Source: an uncultured Ruminococcus sp.
Lineage (GTDB): Bacteria; Bacillota; Clostridia; Lachnospirales; Lachnospiraceae
Assembly (NCBI GenBank): GCA_900553885.1
Contig: USFD01000011.1
Coordinates: 1 to 49,228 of the forward strand
Length of the DNA stretch: 49,228 bases
Reading direction: 5' to 3'
In this document: positions 24,265 through 31,781 of the stretch, piece after piece
Position numbering within the stretch: the first letter of the stretch is position 1
How the letters are laid out: each line of letters starts with the position of its first letter
Notes under the pieces: generated by a model
What the model was told of the DNA's origin: nothing
Database searches by the model: none
What the model saw: only the letters and a program-made list of their open reading frames with translations
Made by a program: the position numbers and the translations under genes

Positions 24265-24519
24265 CTATATTTTTTGCAAAAACTTTTCCTCCTGTATTTC
24301 CACAAGTATAATATCCGGACCGATTTTCTTTATACAGCCAAACGGTATGACATATTCGCAGTCCGTGCCCAGGAACCCGCAGATCTTGCCGGGCCCCGGT
24401 ACAATAACCGCCTCCACCTCTCCGGTACAGATATTGATCTCTACATCCACTGCGCACCCCAGCTTTCTGCCGCTGCAGACATTAATCACTTCTTTGTCTC
24501 TGAGCTCGCAAATCCTCAT
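24265..24519 (-). CDS. ylmC: YlmC/YmxH-family sporulation protein (PRC-barrel)
   Basis: An 84-residue single-domain protein with the family start MRICELRDKEVINVCSGRKL followed by GCAVDVEIN and a PRC-barrel-like beta fold (IPFGCIKKIGPDIILVEI near the end). YlmC/YmxH proteins are conserved in spore-forming Firmicutes; their exact biochemical role is not established. GGAGGAGGG lies just upstream of the ATG. It is the first gene of the minus-strand run ylmC - nrdR - truA - exoA - cobW. Its presence is one of the grounds for inferring a spore-forming clostridium. Confidence 0.88.
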   Translation of the reverse strand: MRICELRDKEVINVCSGRKLGCAVDVEINICTGEVEAVIVPGPGKICGFLGTDCEYVIPFGCIKKIGPDIILVEIQEEKFLQKI

Positions 24520-24669
24520 CCGGGCCCTCCTCCGGAATCTATTTTCTCACAGGCAGTATATGCAGAATACGCAAAAACGTGAGCCGCATCAAATCAGGCT
24601 TTCCTTTTCCCTGTTTCTGCGCTAAAATACTATAGTAAAACAGAAATAAGACAGGAGAAAACAGTAGTT

Positions 24670-25044
24670 ATGAAAGAAACAATCTTGCTTTTTCATCCTC
24701 CGGAAAAAGACCGTCTGCTGAAAATTGAGATGGCTCTCTTTCCACTTCATATCCGTCTGAAGCGGGTTGCCCGGGAAGAATATAATCAGCCCCTGGGCGT
24801 ACTTGCCGGAATCAAAGATATGACACCTGCCGAAGGCAGCTATGAAGGAGACGACCTGCCGGATACAATGTTCGTATTCTGCTTCCTGGATGACAGCCGG
24901 CTGAATCAGGCGCTGGCCGCCCTCCGAAAAACAGGGGCAGGTCCCTTTCCCTACAAAGCGATCCTCACTCCCACAAACAGTTCCTGGACTGCCCCGGACT
25001 GTTTTGAGGAAATCAAAAAAGAACACGAGGCCATGAGAAGATAA
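24670..25044 (+). CDS. DUF3783-family protein
   Basis: A 124-residue soluble protein starting MKETILLFHPPEKDRL. The alternating strand-helix pattern, the central FVFCFLDDSRLNQALAALRK and the closing PYKAILTPTNSSW match the DUF3783 family of Firmicutes; no catalytic motif is evident and no function is known to me. AGGAGAAAACAG lies upstream of the start. It stands alone on the plus strand between the divergent ylmC run and the converging trhA, and its last codons form part of its own terminator hairpin. Confidence 0.75.
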   Translation: MKETILLFHPPEKDRLLKIEMALFPLHIRLKRVAREEYNQPLGVLAGIKDMTPAEGSYEGDDLPDTMFVFCFLDDSRLNQALAALRKTGAGPFPYKAILTPTNSSWTAPDCFEEIKKEHEAMRR

Positions 25045-25069
25045 CTCATGGTCTCATGTTCTTTTTCTG
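25021..25069 (+). terminator. Terminator overlapping the 3' end of the DUF3783 gene
   Basis: GAACACGAGGCCATGAG pairs with CTCATGGTCTCATGTTC, with a few mismatches, around a short loop containing the stop codon, and TTTTTC follows. The stem is partly coding. Confidence 0.75.
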
Positions 25070-25112
25070 TTGCTTTCTTTCCGTCTCATCCCCCGTTCCG
25101 GGTTCTCCTTTT

Positions 25113-25772
25113 TTATGGAAGAAGGAACGCATACATTACTACGAAATGGCAGGCGCTTCCTCCCATTACAAAGAGATGGAAGATCTCATGGCTCCCGAAA
25201 TTTTTGTGTCTGTTATTGAAAATCGGAAGTTTCAGCGCATAAATCACGCCTCCCACCGTATAGATAATACCTCCTGCCAGAAGCCATCCGAAAGCCGCCG
25301 GGGACATGTTATTGAGAATCTGAGTAAAAGCCAGTACACAGGTCCATCCCATTCCGATATAAAGAACGGAAGATACCCACTTGGGGCAATATACCCAGAA
25401 CGCTTTGATCAGAATTCCGGCAATCGCAATCGACCATACGATGGCCAGAAGAATCAGCCCCGTCTTCCCTTTCAGGACAATCAGGCAAACCGGCGTATAA
25501 CTGCCTGCAATCAGTACCGAAATCATCATGTGATCAATCTTTTTCAGAACCGTATTCACCTTTTCCGAGATGTCAAATGTATGATATGTGGTACTTGCCG
25601 CATACAGTAAAATCAGGCTTGCCGCGTAAATTGCCAGTGAAATAATATATATTCTGCCCGGCTCGCTGGCTGCTTTGATCAGAAGCGGCACTGCTGCAAA
25701 AATTGCCATCAGCATGCCGATAAAATGTGTAATCGCACTGCCGGGATCCTTAATATGTTTCTTTTTATCCAT
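25113..25772 (-). CDS. trhA: TrhA / hemolysin III family membrane protein (PAQR)
   Basis: A 219-residue integral membrane protein with about seven hydrophobic helices. Family hallmarks are the N-terminal DPGSAITHFIG, SLILLYAASTTYHTF with the conserved Ser/His, KKIDHMMISVLIAGSYTP, and the C-terminal HEIFHLFVMGGSACHF with the His residues that bind zinc in PAQR proteins. Bacterial TrhA relatives are linked to membrane fluidity homeostasis; the old hemolysin name is historical and no toxin activity is implied. It reads toward the DUF3783 gene and has a plausible promoter upstream. Confidence 0.9.
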   Translation of the reverse strand: MDKKKHIKDPGSAITHFIGMLMAIFAAVPLLIKAASEPGRIYIISLAIYAASLILLYAASTTYHTFDISEKVNTVLKKIDHMMISVLIAGSYTPVCLIVLKGKTGLILLAIVWSIAIAGILIKAFWVYCPKWVSSVLYIGMGWTCVLAFTQILNNMSPAAFGWLLAGGIIYTVGGVIYALKLPIFNNRHKNFGSHEIFHLFVMGGSACHFVVMYAFLLP

Positions 25773-25838
25773 AATTATGCACCTCCAGAACGCCAGGAAA
25801 CATCATCTGGTTTTCATAACTACATCTAGTATATGCAT

Positions 25839-25867
25839 ATATTACATCAACTATTCTGAAAAATCAA
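25839..25867 (-). promoter_or_regulatory. Promoter of trhA
   Basis: Minus-strand TTGATT (25862-25867) and TAATAT (25839-25844) with a 17-base spacer, about 70 bases upstream of the start codon. Confidence 0.45.
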
Positions 25868-25881
25868 CTGAAAATGTGCAC

Positions 25882-25910
25882 AAAAAAGAGGCTGTTTTTA
25901 AACAGCCTCT
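25882..25910 (-). terminator. Terminator of arcC
   Basis: Read on the minus strand, AGAGGCTGTTT pairs perfectly with AAACAGCCTCT (25888-25898 and 25900-25910) and TTTTTTGTG follows. It lies 66 bases beyond the carbamate kinase stop codon. Confidence 0.85.
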
Positions 25911-25976
25911 GGTATATTTTGGAATTCATCCATACACGCAGTCCGGCAGGCCGGCTTATACCGCTTTATCTGCATT

Positions 25977-26906
25977 TCAGCGGATAACGGTTCCGGTTTT
26001 GCCTTTCAGCGCTTCTTTTACTTTGTCAAACGCAGTGATATAGGCGCTGCGTCCTTCCCGTTTTTCTACGAATTCAACAGATGCCTTAAATTTGGGCAGC
26101 ATATTGTAAATACCGAAATGTCCTTCATCCATATAGGCTTTCGCCTGATCCACCGTAATTTCTCCAAGCGGCTCCTCGTCCGGCTGTCCCATATTGATGC
26201 AGACCTTTTCCACGTTTGTCAGAATGATGAGCATATCTGCGTCAATTCCCTCTGCCAGTTTCCCGGCAGCCAGGTCCTTTTCGATAACCGCGCTGGCTCC
26301 TTTCAGGTGATTATCCTGTTCCAGCACAGGAATTCCGCCGCCGCCCGCGGCAATTACAATCTGATCCGCATCCAGAAGAGCATTGACTGCATCCAGTTCC
26401 ACAATTCTGACCGGATTCGGCGCTGATACTACACGGCGGAAACCTTTTCCCGCCTCCTCAATCACATAGTTTCCCTTCTTGCGTTCCTCATTTGCTTCCT
26501 CTGCATTCATGTAGCGTCCCAGAACCTTGGTAGGCGTGTAAAATGCTTCGTCATACGGATCCACCACAACCTGGGTAAGCACCGTGCTTACTGTGCGGTA
26601 AATTCCCCTGTTTAACAGCTCCTCCCGGATTCCGTTCTGAAGATCGTATCCGATATATCCCTGACTCATGGCAGAGCAGACGGACATTGGCGCCGGCGTA
26701 TACTCTGTATGATTTTTTGCGAACTCATTCATGGCTGTGTGTATCATTCCAATCTGCGGCGCATTGCTGTGGGTAATGGCAACTTTATAGCCTTCCTCGA
26801 TAAGATCTGCAATGCATTTTGCGGTATGTTTTACCGCAATCTTCTGCTCAGGGAGCGTGGTTCCCAGGGCCCGGTGTCCCAGAGCTAATACAACTCGTTT
26901 TTTCAT
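25977..26906 (-). CDS. arcC: Carbamate kinase
   Basis: This enzyme interconverts carbamoyl phosphate plus ADP with carbamate (then CO2 and ammonia) plus ATP, usually for energy. The 309-residue protein shows THSNAPQIGMIHTAM, EEAGKGFRRVVSAPNP, IVIAAGGGGIPV and LIILTNVEKVCIN, all characteristic of the family. One oddity is the N-terminal glycine loop, GHRALG where classical enzymes have GGNALG. The start MKKRVVL follows GGAG with good spacing; four extra codons upstream are possible. There is no arginine deiminase or transcarbamoylase nearby, so its source of carbamoyl phosphate is not shown. It has its own candidate promoter and terminator. Confidence 0.9.
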   Translation of the reverse strand: MKKRVVLALGHRALGTTLPEQKIAVKHTAKCIADLIEEGYKVAITHSNAPQIGMIHTAMNEFAKNHTEYTPAPMSVCSAMSQGYIGYDLQNGIREELLNRGIYRTVSTVLTQVVVDPYDEAFYTPTKVLGRYMNAEEANEERKKGNYVIEEAGKGFRRVVSAPNPVRIVELDAVNALLDADQIVIAAGGGGIPVLEQDNHLKGASAVIEKDLAAGKLAEGIDADMLIILTNVEKVCINMGQPDEEPLGEITVDQAKAYMDEGHFGIYNMLPKFKASVEFVEKREGRSAYITAFDKVKEALKGKTGTVIR

Positions 26907-26965
26907 AATCGTCTCCATTCCTCTGCCTGCTGCGGCAGCATATCATTTAATCTTATTTATTAAGA

Positions 26966-26994
26966 AGTTTACTATCATTTGGCCAAAAAATCAA
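26966..26994 (-). promoter_or_regulatory. Candidate promoter of arcC
   Basis: Minus-strand TTGATT (26989-26994) and TAAACT (26966-26971) with a 17-base spacer in the gap between the membrane-protein gene and arcC. Confidence 0.4.
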
Positions 26995-27007
26995 CTCTTC
27001 TCCTGCC

Positions 27008-28588
27008 TCAGAGCTTTGTCAGAATCGTATAGGCGATATCGGCAATTCCCAGACAGGTCAGGATCAGGCAGAGTATTACCCGCTTTTCCCAGGAAATTTT
27101 CTGAAAAGCATCCGTCCACCGGGGCGCCAGATAGTAAAGGAACGCACATCCCAGCAGGGCAAAAGCCGTAGAACCTCCCAGATAAATCCGTCCGTTGATA
27201 TTGAGGAAATAGTTGTCATAATCCCTGACCTGAAGTCCCAGTCCGCTTTCAAACAGCCAGCTTGAAAGATAACTCAGGACGGAATAAATACTGAAATTCA
27301 GCAGAAATACCGCAACCGGTTTTTTCGAAAGTCTTTTTACCAGAAGCAGAAGAATCACGCCGCATATTCCGTACAGAGGGAGCCAGGGTCCCGCCAGCAT
27401 GGTATGATCCGGAAGTTTTCCGTTTCTCACAAGGGACGCCACCGTTTCCAGCACCCATCCGAATACAGAAAAAGCGAAAAACAGAAATATGTATGAAAGC
27501 CAGTCGTACTTCCGTTCCGCCTTTATGGGACTTTTCACCGCACGTGCAGGAGGCTGAACAGAATAGAGAAATACCGGATACTGTTCCGGAGCAAAATAGG
27601 ATATTTTTGTGTAAGGTCCCTGCGAATCATCATATAACGCTTTGCTGATCAGCAGTTCATCTTCCGTCGGCACATGTTCCAGATACGAATCACTCAGATA
27701 TTCGTACCCGGCGCAGCGGGAAAGAACATAATTTCTGCGGAGCGAAAAATAAACTTCCGTCTTGCAGCCCGCAACATACGGATTCACAAGGAAAAAGTCC
27801 AGGATCCCAAGGGTGGAAAGGGACAGGATTTTCCAGCCCAGAAAGGACAGATCAATCTGAAACAGCTTCCACTTATTATTCCGTGTCATCTGTCTGGAAA
27901 GATAAAAGGCTTTCTTTCTTCCGATTCTGGGATTTTCTGCAAGAATATAGGGGATGAGACTGTACTCATAATGCTTGATTATCCCCCCTGCAATGGTAAA
28001 ATTCCACAAGGTCTGGCAGACTGCGCGGCAGAGCATAACCCAGGCAGGTCTCCAGATACAGCGGAGTTTATAAAGGAAAAATATCTTGGATATCCGGGTC
28101 TGTCTGTATCTGCGCACTTCCATGAAGAAACGCTTTCCCCCGATAATAAGAACATTGCTGATAAATATCTGATAAAGAAGCGACAATACAACTCCTGCCG
28201 CAAGAAATACCGTCATGGTTCCCGGATCCTCCAGAATAAAACCATTAACAGCACGCAGTACAGAAAAAAGAAGAGAGCCTGCAGACGTACATATGTCAAC
28301 AACAAGCCCCCCTGCCTCTATAACAGCGTCGGGGATCAGACGGACAATACTGTCTTCCGGTACAATACTGTCCGCAATCTGAATTATCACATCGGAATTT
28401 GACAGATCTGATGTTCCGGCCGGCTCCGACAGGATTCCCCCGGACACGGCATTAAAACCGAAAAAAGTGGTGGTTACCGGGTATGCTGTTGTAAGCATCG
28501 CGATAAGAAAGCAGACAGAAACTGCCCGCCAGTAACTCTGCTTTATGGATAACCTCGCTCTTTTTTTCAGCTCTTTTCTCGTTCCCAT
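27008..28588 (-). CDS. Membrane protein: DUF975 domain fused to a COG4905-type domain
   Basis: The 526 residues appear to join two membrane families. The first 290 resemble DUF975 proteins: MGTRKELKKRARLSIKQSYW, several hydrophobic helices, and RKAFYLSRQMTRNNKWKLFQIDLSFLGW. After a linker with YAPEQYPVFLYSV, the last 165 residues resemble COG4905 (called putative ABC-transporter type IV): FFAFSVFGWVLETV, LAGPWLPLYGICGV and helices to the end. Neither domain has a proven function, and the ABC label does not mean an ATPase is present. The start follows GGAGGGAG. It lies 30 bases after the MATE exporter gene, so the two are probably co-transcribed. Confidence 0.7.
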   Translation of the reverse strand: MGTRKELKKRARLSIKQSYWRAVSVCFLIAMLTTAYPVTTTFFGFNAVSGGILSEPAGTSDLSNSDVIIQIADSIVPEDSIVRLIPDAVIEAGGLVVDICTSAGSLLFSVLRAVNGFILEDPGTMTVFLAAGVVLSLLYQIFISNVLIIGGKRFFMEVRRYRQTRISKIFFLYKLRCIWRPAWVMLCRAVCQTLWNFTIAGGIIKHYEYSLIPYILAENPRIGRKKAFYLSRQMTRNNKWKLFQIDLSFLGWKILSLSTLGILDFFLVNPYVAGCKTEVYFSLRRNYVLSRCAGYEYLSDSYLEHVPTEDELLISKALYDDSQGPYTKISYFAPEQYPVFLYSVQPPARAVKSPIKAERKYDWLSYIFLFFAFSVFGWVLETVASLVRNGKLPDHTMLAGPWLPLYGICGVILLLLVKRLSKKPVAVFLLNFSIYSVLSYLSSWLFESGLGLQVRDYDNYFLNINGRIYLGGSTAFALLGCAFLYYLAPRWTDAFQKISWEKRVILCLILTCLGIADIAYTILTKL

Positions 28589-28618
28589 GTCTCCCTCCGC
28601 CTTGTCAATGATAGTATA

Positions 28619-30016
28619 TTATAGTTTAGAAAAGGCTGTTTTGCAAGTCTGCTGCTCCCGCACTGCTGCCAGCTGTCTGATACACTTCTTTCGCACAAAC
28701 CAGAAACATACCGCCTGCATGGCAATTGTAATGATCCATGATCCCGGATAGGAAATAAACAGGAAATGCAGCGATCTGTGCTGCGGGAAAAATCCGTAAA
28801 TCCACACAATTCTCGTTCCAACTGTACCGATCACGGACAGAACCATGGGCACCGCAGAATGCCCCATTCCTCTCAGCGCCCCGGGAATCAGATCCATAAT
28901 GCCGCACAGGAAGTAGGGCACGGTTGTAATGGACAGAATCTCCAGCCCGCACCGGATTACCTCCGGCTCTGTATTATAGATTCTGAGGATCTGAGATCCG
29001 AACACATACGCTCCCACTCCGATCACCACGGACACTCCGGCCGAGAGAAGCATACAGTCAAGAAGCACCCGGTCCATACGCTTCGTTTTGCCTACACTGT
29101 AATTCTGGCTGGTAAAGCTCATGCACGCCTGGGTCACCGCATTCACTGCCGCGTACAGAAATCCCAGGATATTATTTGCCGCCGTGTACCCCGCCATTGC
29201 AATGGATCCAAAGGAATTCACGGAAGACTGGAGCAGGGCGTTGGAAAAGTTAATGACCGTGCTTTGAATTCCCGCAGGTATGCCCACCTGGAAGATCCGT
29301 TTCAGATAGACCCAGCGGATCGTCAGTTTCGAGAATCTCAGCTGATAGCTTCCTTCTGATTTATAAAGGCAGCGAAGCACCAGGATACTGGATATCATCT
29401 GGGATGCCACTGTACCGATGGCAACTCCCGCCACGCCCAGCGGAATCACAATTACCAGCAGCAGATCCAGCACAACATTTGTCAGGCCCGCGGCAATAAG
29501 AAATACAAGAGGACGTTTTGTATCTCCCACCGCTCTCAGAATCGCCGCGCCATAGTTATACAGCATGAAAAACGGCATTCCCGCAAAGTAGATCCGCATA
29601 TAGGTTGTAGACAGATTAATTACGTCCCCCGGCGTCGCCATCAGTTCCAGCGCTGTTCTGGACATTGCGACTCCCACAAATGCCATGATCACTCCGCTGA
29701 TCAGCGCCAGAGTAATCGCTGTATGTACTGATTCCGACATTTCTTTGTCACGGCCGGCGGCAAAATATCTGGCCGCCAGAACATTTGCTCCAAGGGAAAT
29801 CCCGATAAACAGATTGGTAAATATATTAATCAGCGCCGTGGTGGCCCCAACCGCCGCAAGCGCCTGACTGCTGCTGAACCTTCCCACAACAATAATGTCC
29901 ACCGCATTGAACATCAGCTGCAGAATGCTTGAAATCATCAGTGGCAGAGAAAAAGAAACCAGTTTGTCCATAATGGATCCGTTGCACATGTCGATCTCAT
30001 ATTTATTTGTTTTCAA
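28619..30016 (-). CDS. MATE-family efflux transporter
   Basis: A multidrug and toxin extrusion exporter with about twelve membrane helices in two homologous halves. The first half has PLMISSILQLMFNAVDIIVVG and GISLGANVLAARYFAAG; the second has VGIPAGIQSTVINFSNALLQ and ALRGMGHSAVPM, which are the usual repeats. It would extrude organic cations with Na+ or H+ antiport; substrates cannot be read from sequence. I place the start at TTG (30016) because GGAGGGG lies six bases before it; an ATG six codons upstream has no ribosome site and would engulf it. The downstream DUF975-type gene follows after 30 bases. Confidence 0.88.
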   Translation of the reverse strand: MKTNKYEIDMCNGSIMDKLVSFSLPLMISSILQLMFNAVDIIVVGRFSSSQALAAVGATTALINIFTNLFIGISLGANVLAARYFAAGRDKEMSESVHTAITLALISGVIMAFVGVAMSRTALELMATPGDVINLSTTYMRIYFAGMPFFMLYNYGAAILRAVGDTKRPLVFLIAAGLTNVVLDLLLVIVIPLGVAGVAIGTVASQMISSILVLRCLYKSEGSYQLRFSKLTIRWVYLKRIFQVGIPAGIQSTVINFSNALLQSSVNSFGSIAMAGYTAANNILGFLYAAVNAVTQACMSFTSQNYSVGKTKRMDRVLLDCMLLSAGVSVVIGVGAYVFGSQILRIYNTEPEVIRCGLEILSITTVPYFLCGIMDLIPGALRGMGHSAVPMVLSVIGTVGTRIVWIYGFFPQHRSLHFLFISYPGSWIITIAMQAVCFWFVRKKCIRQLAAVREQQTCKTAFSKL

Positions 30017-30097
30017 AAAAACCCCTCCACTCATTTTCTATTCGCTTTTCGCCCTGCCTATCTTACTGCGTTCTTTTCTCCGGGTCAATACCCTCCG

Positions 30098-30149
30098 GGG
30101 AAAACAGAAAAGCGTATGCGGTATCGCAGCTGATCCATATACGCTTTTC
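30098..30149 (-). terminator. Terminator after the papain-like gene
   Basis: Minus-strand GAAAAGCGTAT pairs with ATACGCTTTTC (30139-30149 and 30107-30117), followed by TGTTTTCC. It separates the papain-like gene from the MATE exporter gene on the same strand. Confidence 0.6.
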
Positions 30150-30182
30150 AAAATCCAGAATGATATCAGACCTTTTCTCCGG

Positions 30183-30797
30183 TCAGAACGGATCTTTTCT
30201 TCGTCTGATCCCGATCAGCCCGCCTTTTTCCTCATATCCGGTATTCCACAGATCTTTCAGATGAAACACCGTTGCTTCCCCGTATGTGGCAACAGTAATC
30301 CACAGGCCATCGCCTCGCTCTTCATACCCGTAGCAGAGGAACCAGTGCCACACAAAATCCTTATACTCCGCCTTTTTATGCCGCAGCATAAGATAAGGCA
30401 CAGGATATCCGCTGTCGATCTGTCTTTTGATAAAAGTCTCCGCGCTGCGGAAATCCTCTATGCCCGGGAATTCCTCCATCTGCAGGGAATGCTCTCCCGC
30501 GTCAGACAGGTAGTTTCCGAATCCTTCCGTAAACATCCAGAGCTTATTCACTCCGTTTACTCTGGGTCTGAGATAGGGCTTCATCTTCATGGAAAATTCA
30601 ATATAGTCCTGCTTTGTCAGCCGATGAATATCAAAAGGATACAGCTGCTCCATTCCCCGGTGAAGCGCCAGATAGATACAGCAGTCACAGGCCGTCGCCG
30701 CCGCGCATCCGCCGATATACATCACTACATTCCTGAACCATTCCTGGCTGCCGCCGACTGCGCCGTCTATGGAAAAATAATCCAGAACCTTCTTCAC
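30183..30797 (-). CDS. Hypothetical protein, possible C39/papain-like fold
   Basis: I do not recognise this 204-residue protein with certainty. A Cys-rich helix start (GGCAAATACDCC, Cys31 first) followed much later by W-His151-W in DFVWHWFLCYGYEE, then GLWITVATYG and a short tail, resembles the order Cys ... His ... acidic residue of C39-type papain-like peptidases. The usual Asp after the His strand is replaced by ATYG, so catalysis is uncertain. There is no signal peptide or membrane segment, and the tail IRRRKDPF is basic. It lies alone between a terminator and the NimA-like gene on the same strand. Function unknown. Confidence 0.55.
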   Translation of the reverse strand: MKKVLDYFSIDGAVGGSQEWFRNVVMYIGGCAAATACDCCIYLALHRGMEQLYPFDIHRLTKQDYIEFSMKMKPYLRPRVNGVNKLWMFTEGFGNYLSDAGEHSLQMEEFPGIEDFRSAETFIKRQIDSGYPVPYLMLRHKKAEYKDFVWHWFLCYGYEERGDGLWITVATYGEATVFHLKDLWNTGYEEKGGLIGIRRRKDPF

Positions 30798-30939
30798 AGA
30801 ATCACATCCTTCACAACTTCTTTCCGGAATTTTATTTCCGCTCCTATAATCACTATATTATAAGCAGAGAGAAGCGTGATGACAAGCAGGGAGAAATCCG
30901 CTCTGACATAAACTGCAGTCCGGAAAGATTCTCATTTTC

Positions 30940-31434
30940 CTAATTTTCTTTTCCTGCAGTAAGCTCAATTGCCTCCTTCCCGGTCATATGGGCAATCTCC
31001 ATCTCCAGCATGCAGAGCGGCTTCCATTCCCGCTGGATTGCCTGTTCCCGGTTCTCCTCCGAATCATCCGGGGCATATTTCAGAGCCAGCTTTCTGACGG
31101 CCGCACGCTTCTCGTTATCGTCCTCCAGAATTCTCACAACACCGAATGCAATCACGCTCCGGAAATATGTCGTATACTCCTCCGGGACAATCCGGTCCTG
31201 GTCTATAACACAGAAAGAAACTTTACTGCATCTTAGCATTGCATCCATCTTATGGCCGCTTTTCGCGCAATGAAAAAACAGCCTTCCTCCGTCATATACA
31301 TAGCTCAGAGGAACTGCATAGGGATATCCGTCATCTCCGGACACCGCCAGCACTCCTGAGGTTCCCCGCTTCAGAATAACCTCGCACTCCTCCTCTGAAA
31401 GCTGCTGCCGCTTTCTTCTCATTTCACGGAACAT
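30940..31434 (-). CDS. Pyridoxamine 5'-phosphate oxidase family protein (NimA-like)
   Basis: A 164-residue split-barrel flavoprotein. RGTSGVLAVSGDDGYPYAVPLSYVYD and LFFHCAKSGHKMDAM are the signatures of the NimA/PNPOx-like subfamily that binds FMN or heme; some members reduce nitroimidazoles, but most are uncharacterised and resistance cannot be inferred from family alone. The start MFREMRRKRQ follows GGGAGG; six upstream codons are possible but would overlap that site. It is divergent from the purine permease gene, with a leader region of about 350 bases between them. Confidence 0.82.
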   Translation of the reverse strand: MFREMRRKRQQLSEEECEVILKRGTSGVLAVSGDDGYPYAVPLSYVYDGGRLFFHCAKSGHKMDAMLRCSKVSFCVIDQDRIVPEEYTTYFRSVIAFGVVRILEDDNEKRAAVRKLALKYAPDDSEENREQAIQREWKPLCMLEMEIAHMTGKEAIELTAGKEN

Positions 31435-31596
31435 CTGTATTCCTCCCGTCACATTTTTTACAAAAGAGGGGCTTTATCGGACCCCGGCCGGTTCCATTCT
31501 CCCTCGCCGCAGGGCAGAAAATATGGTTTTTCCCTCTTTTCACTCAGTATATCAAAAAGTACTCCTGAAAAACATGAAAAAAAGAAAATCCCCCCC

Positions 31597-31626
31597 TTGA
31601 CACGCAATATACAGCTGTGCTATAAA
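31597..31626 (+). promoter_or_regulatory. Promoter of the purine permease - guanine deaminase operon
   Basis: A perfect TTGACA (31597-31602) and TATAAA (31621-31626) are 18 bases apart. Transcription would begin near 31633, giving a leader of about 150 bases that contains two intrinsic terminators. The rest of the 347-base gap toward the NimA-like gene (31435-31596) shows nothing I can name, and no purine-riboswitch aptamer is evident. Confidence 0.7.
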
Positions 31627-31637
31627 ATACAAATATA

Positions 31638-31694
31638 AAGAAGCTTTTCCATTTTCCTTCTCAACAAAATGGGAAAGCTTCTTTTTTATATTTT
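31638..31694 (+). terminator. Leader terminator 1 of the purine operon
   Basis: AAGAAGCTTTTCCATTTT (31638-31655) pairs with AAAATGGGAAAGCTTCTT (31666-31683) with one wobble across 18 positions, followed by a T-rich tract (TTTTTTATATTTTT). It begins only about five bases after the expected start of transcription, so without antitermination it would yield a short RNA of about 60 bases. Confidence 0.85.
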
Positions 31695-31695
31695 T

Positions 31696-31709
31696 ATATT
31701 CGCGAATAT
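31696..31709. promoter_or_regulatory. Perfect 14-base palindrome in the purine operon leader
   Basis: ATATTCGCGAATAT is a perfect palindrome between the two leader terminators. Its position suggests a protein-binding site, but it does not match an operator I recognise. Confidence 0.35.
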
Positions 31710-31725
31710 TATTTCTGAAAAGCAA

Positions 31726-31760
31726 AGGCGCTGTTCAAATAGAACAGTGCCTATTTTTTT
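31726..31760 (+). terminator. Leader terminator 2 of the purine operon
   Basis: AGGCGCTGTTC (31726-31736) pairs with GAACAGTGCCT (31742-31752), one wobble, followed by ATTTTTTT. It ends 21 bases before the permease start codon and just before its ribosome binding site. Confidence 0.8.
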
Positions 31761-31781
31761 AAGAAAGGGTGAGATTTTATT

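Noticed and set aside
25977..26906. Arginine deiminase operon
   Set aside because: Only carbamate kinase is present; no arginine deiminase, ornithine carbamoyltransferase or antiporter gene is nearby.
30940..31434. Specific nitroimidazole resistance gene
   Set aside because: The NimA-like fold is too broad a family for that call; sequence alone does not support resistance.
31597..31781. Purine riboswitch in front of the NCS2 permease
   Set aside because: The leader is too short and lacks the conserved three-way junction and kissing-loop sequences; only hairpins with terminator features are visible.
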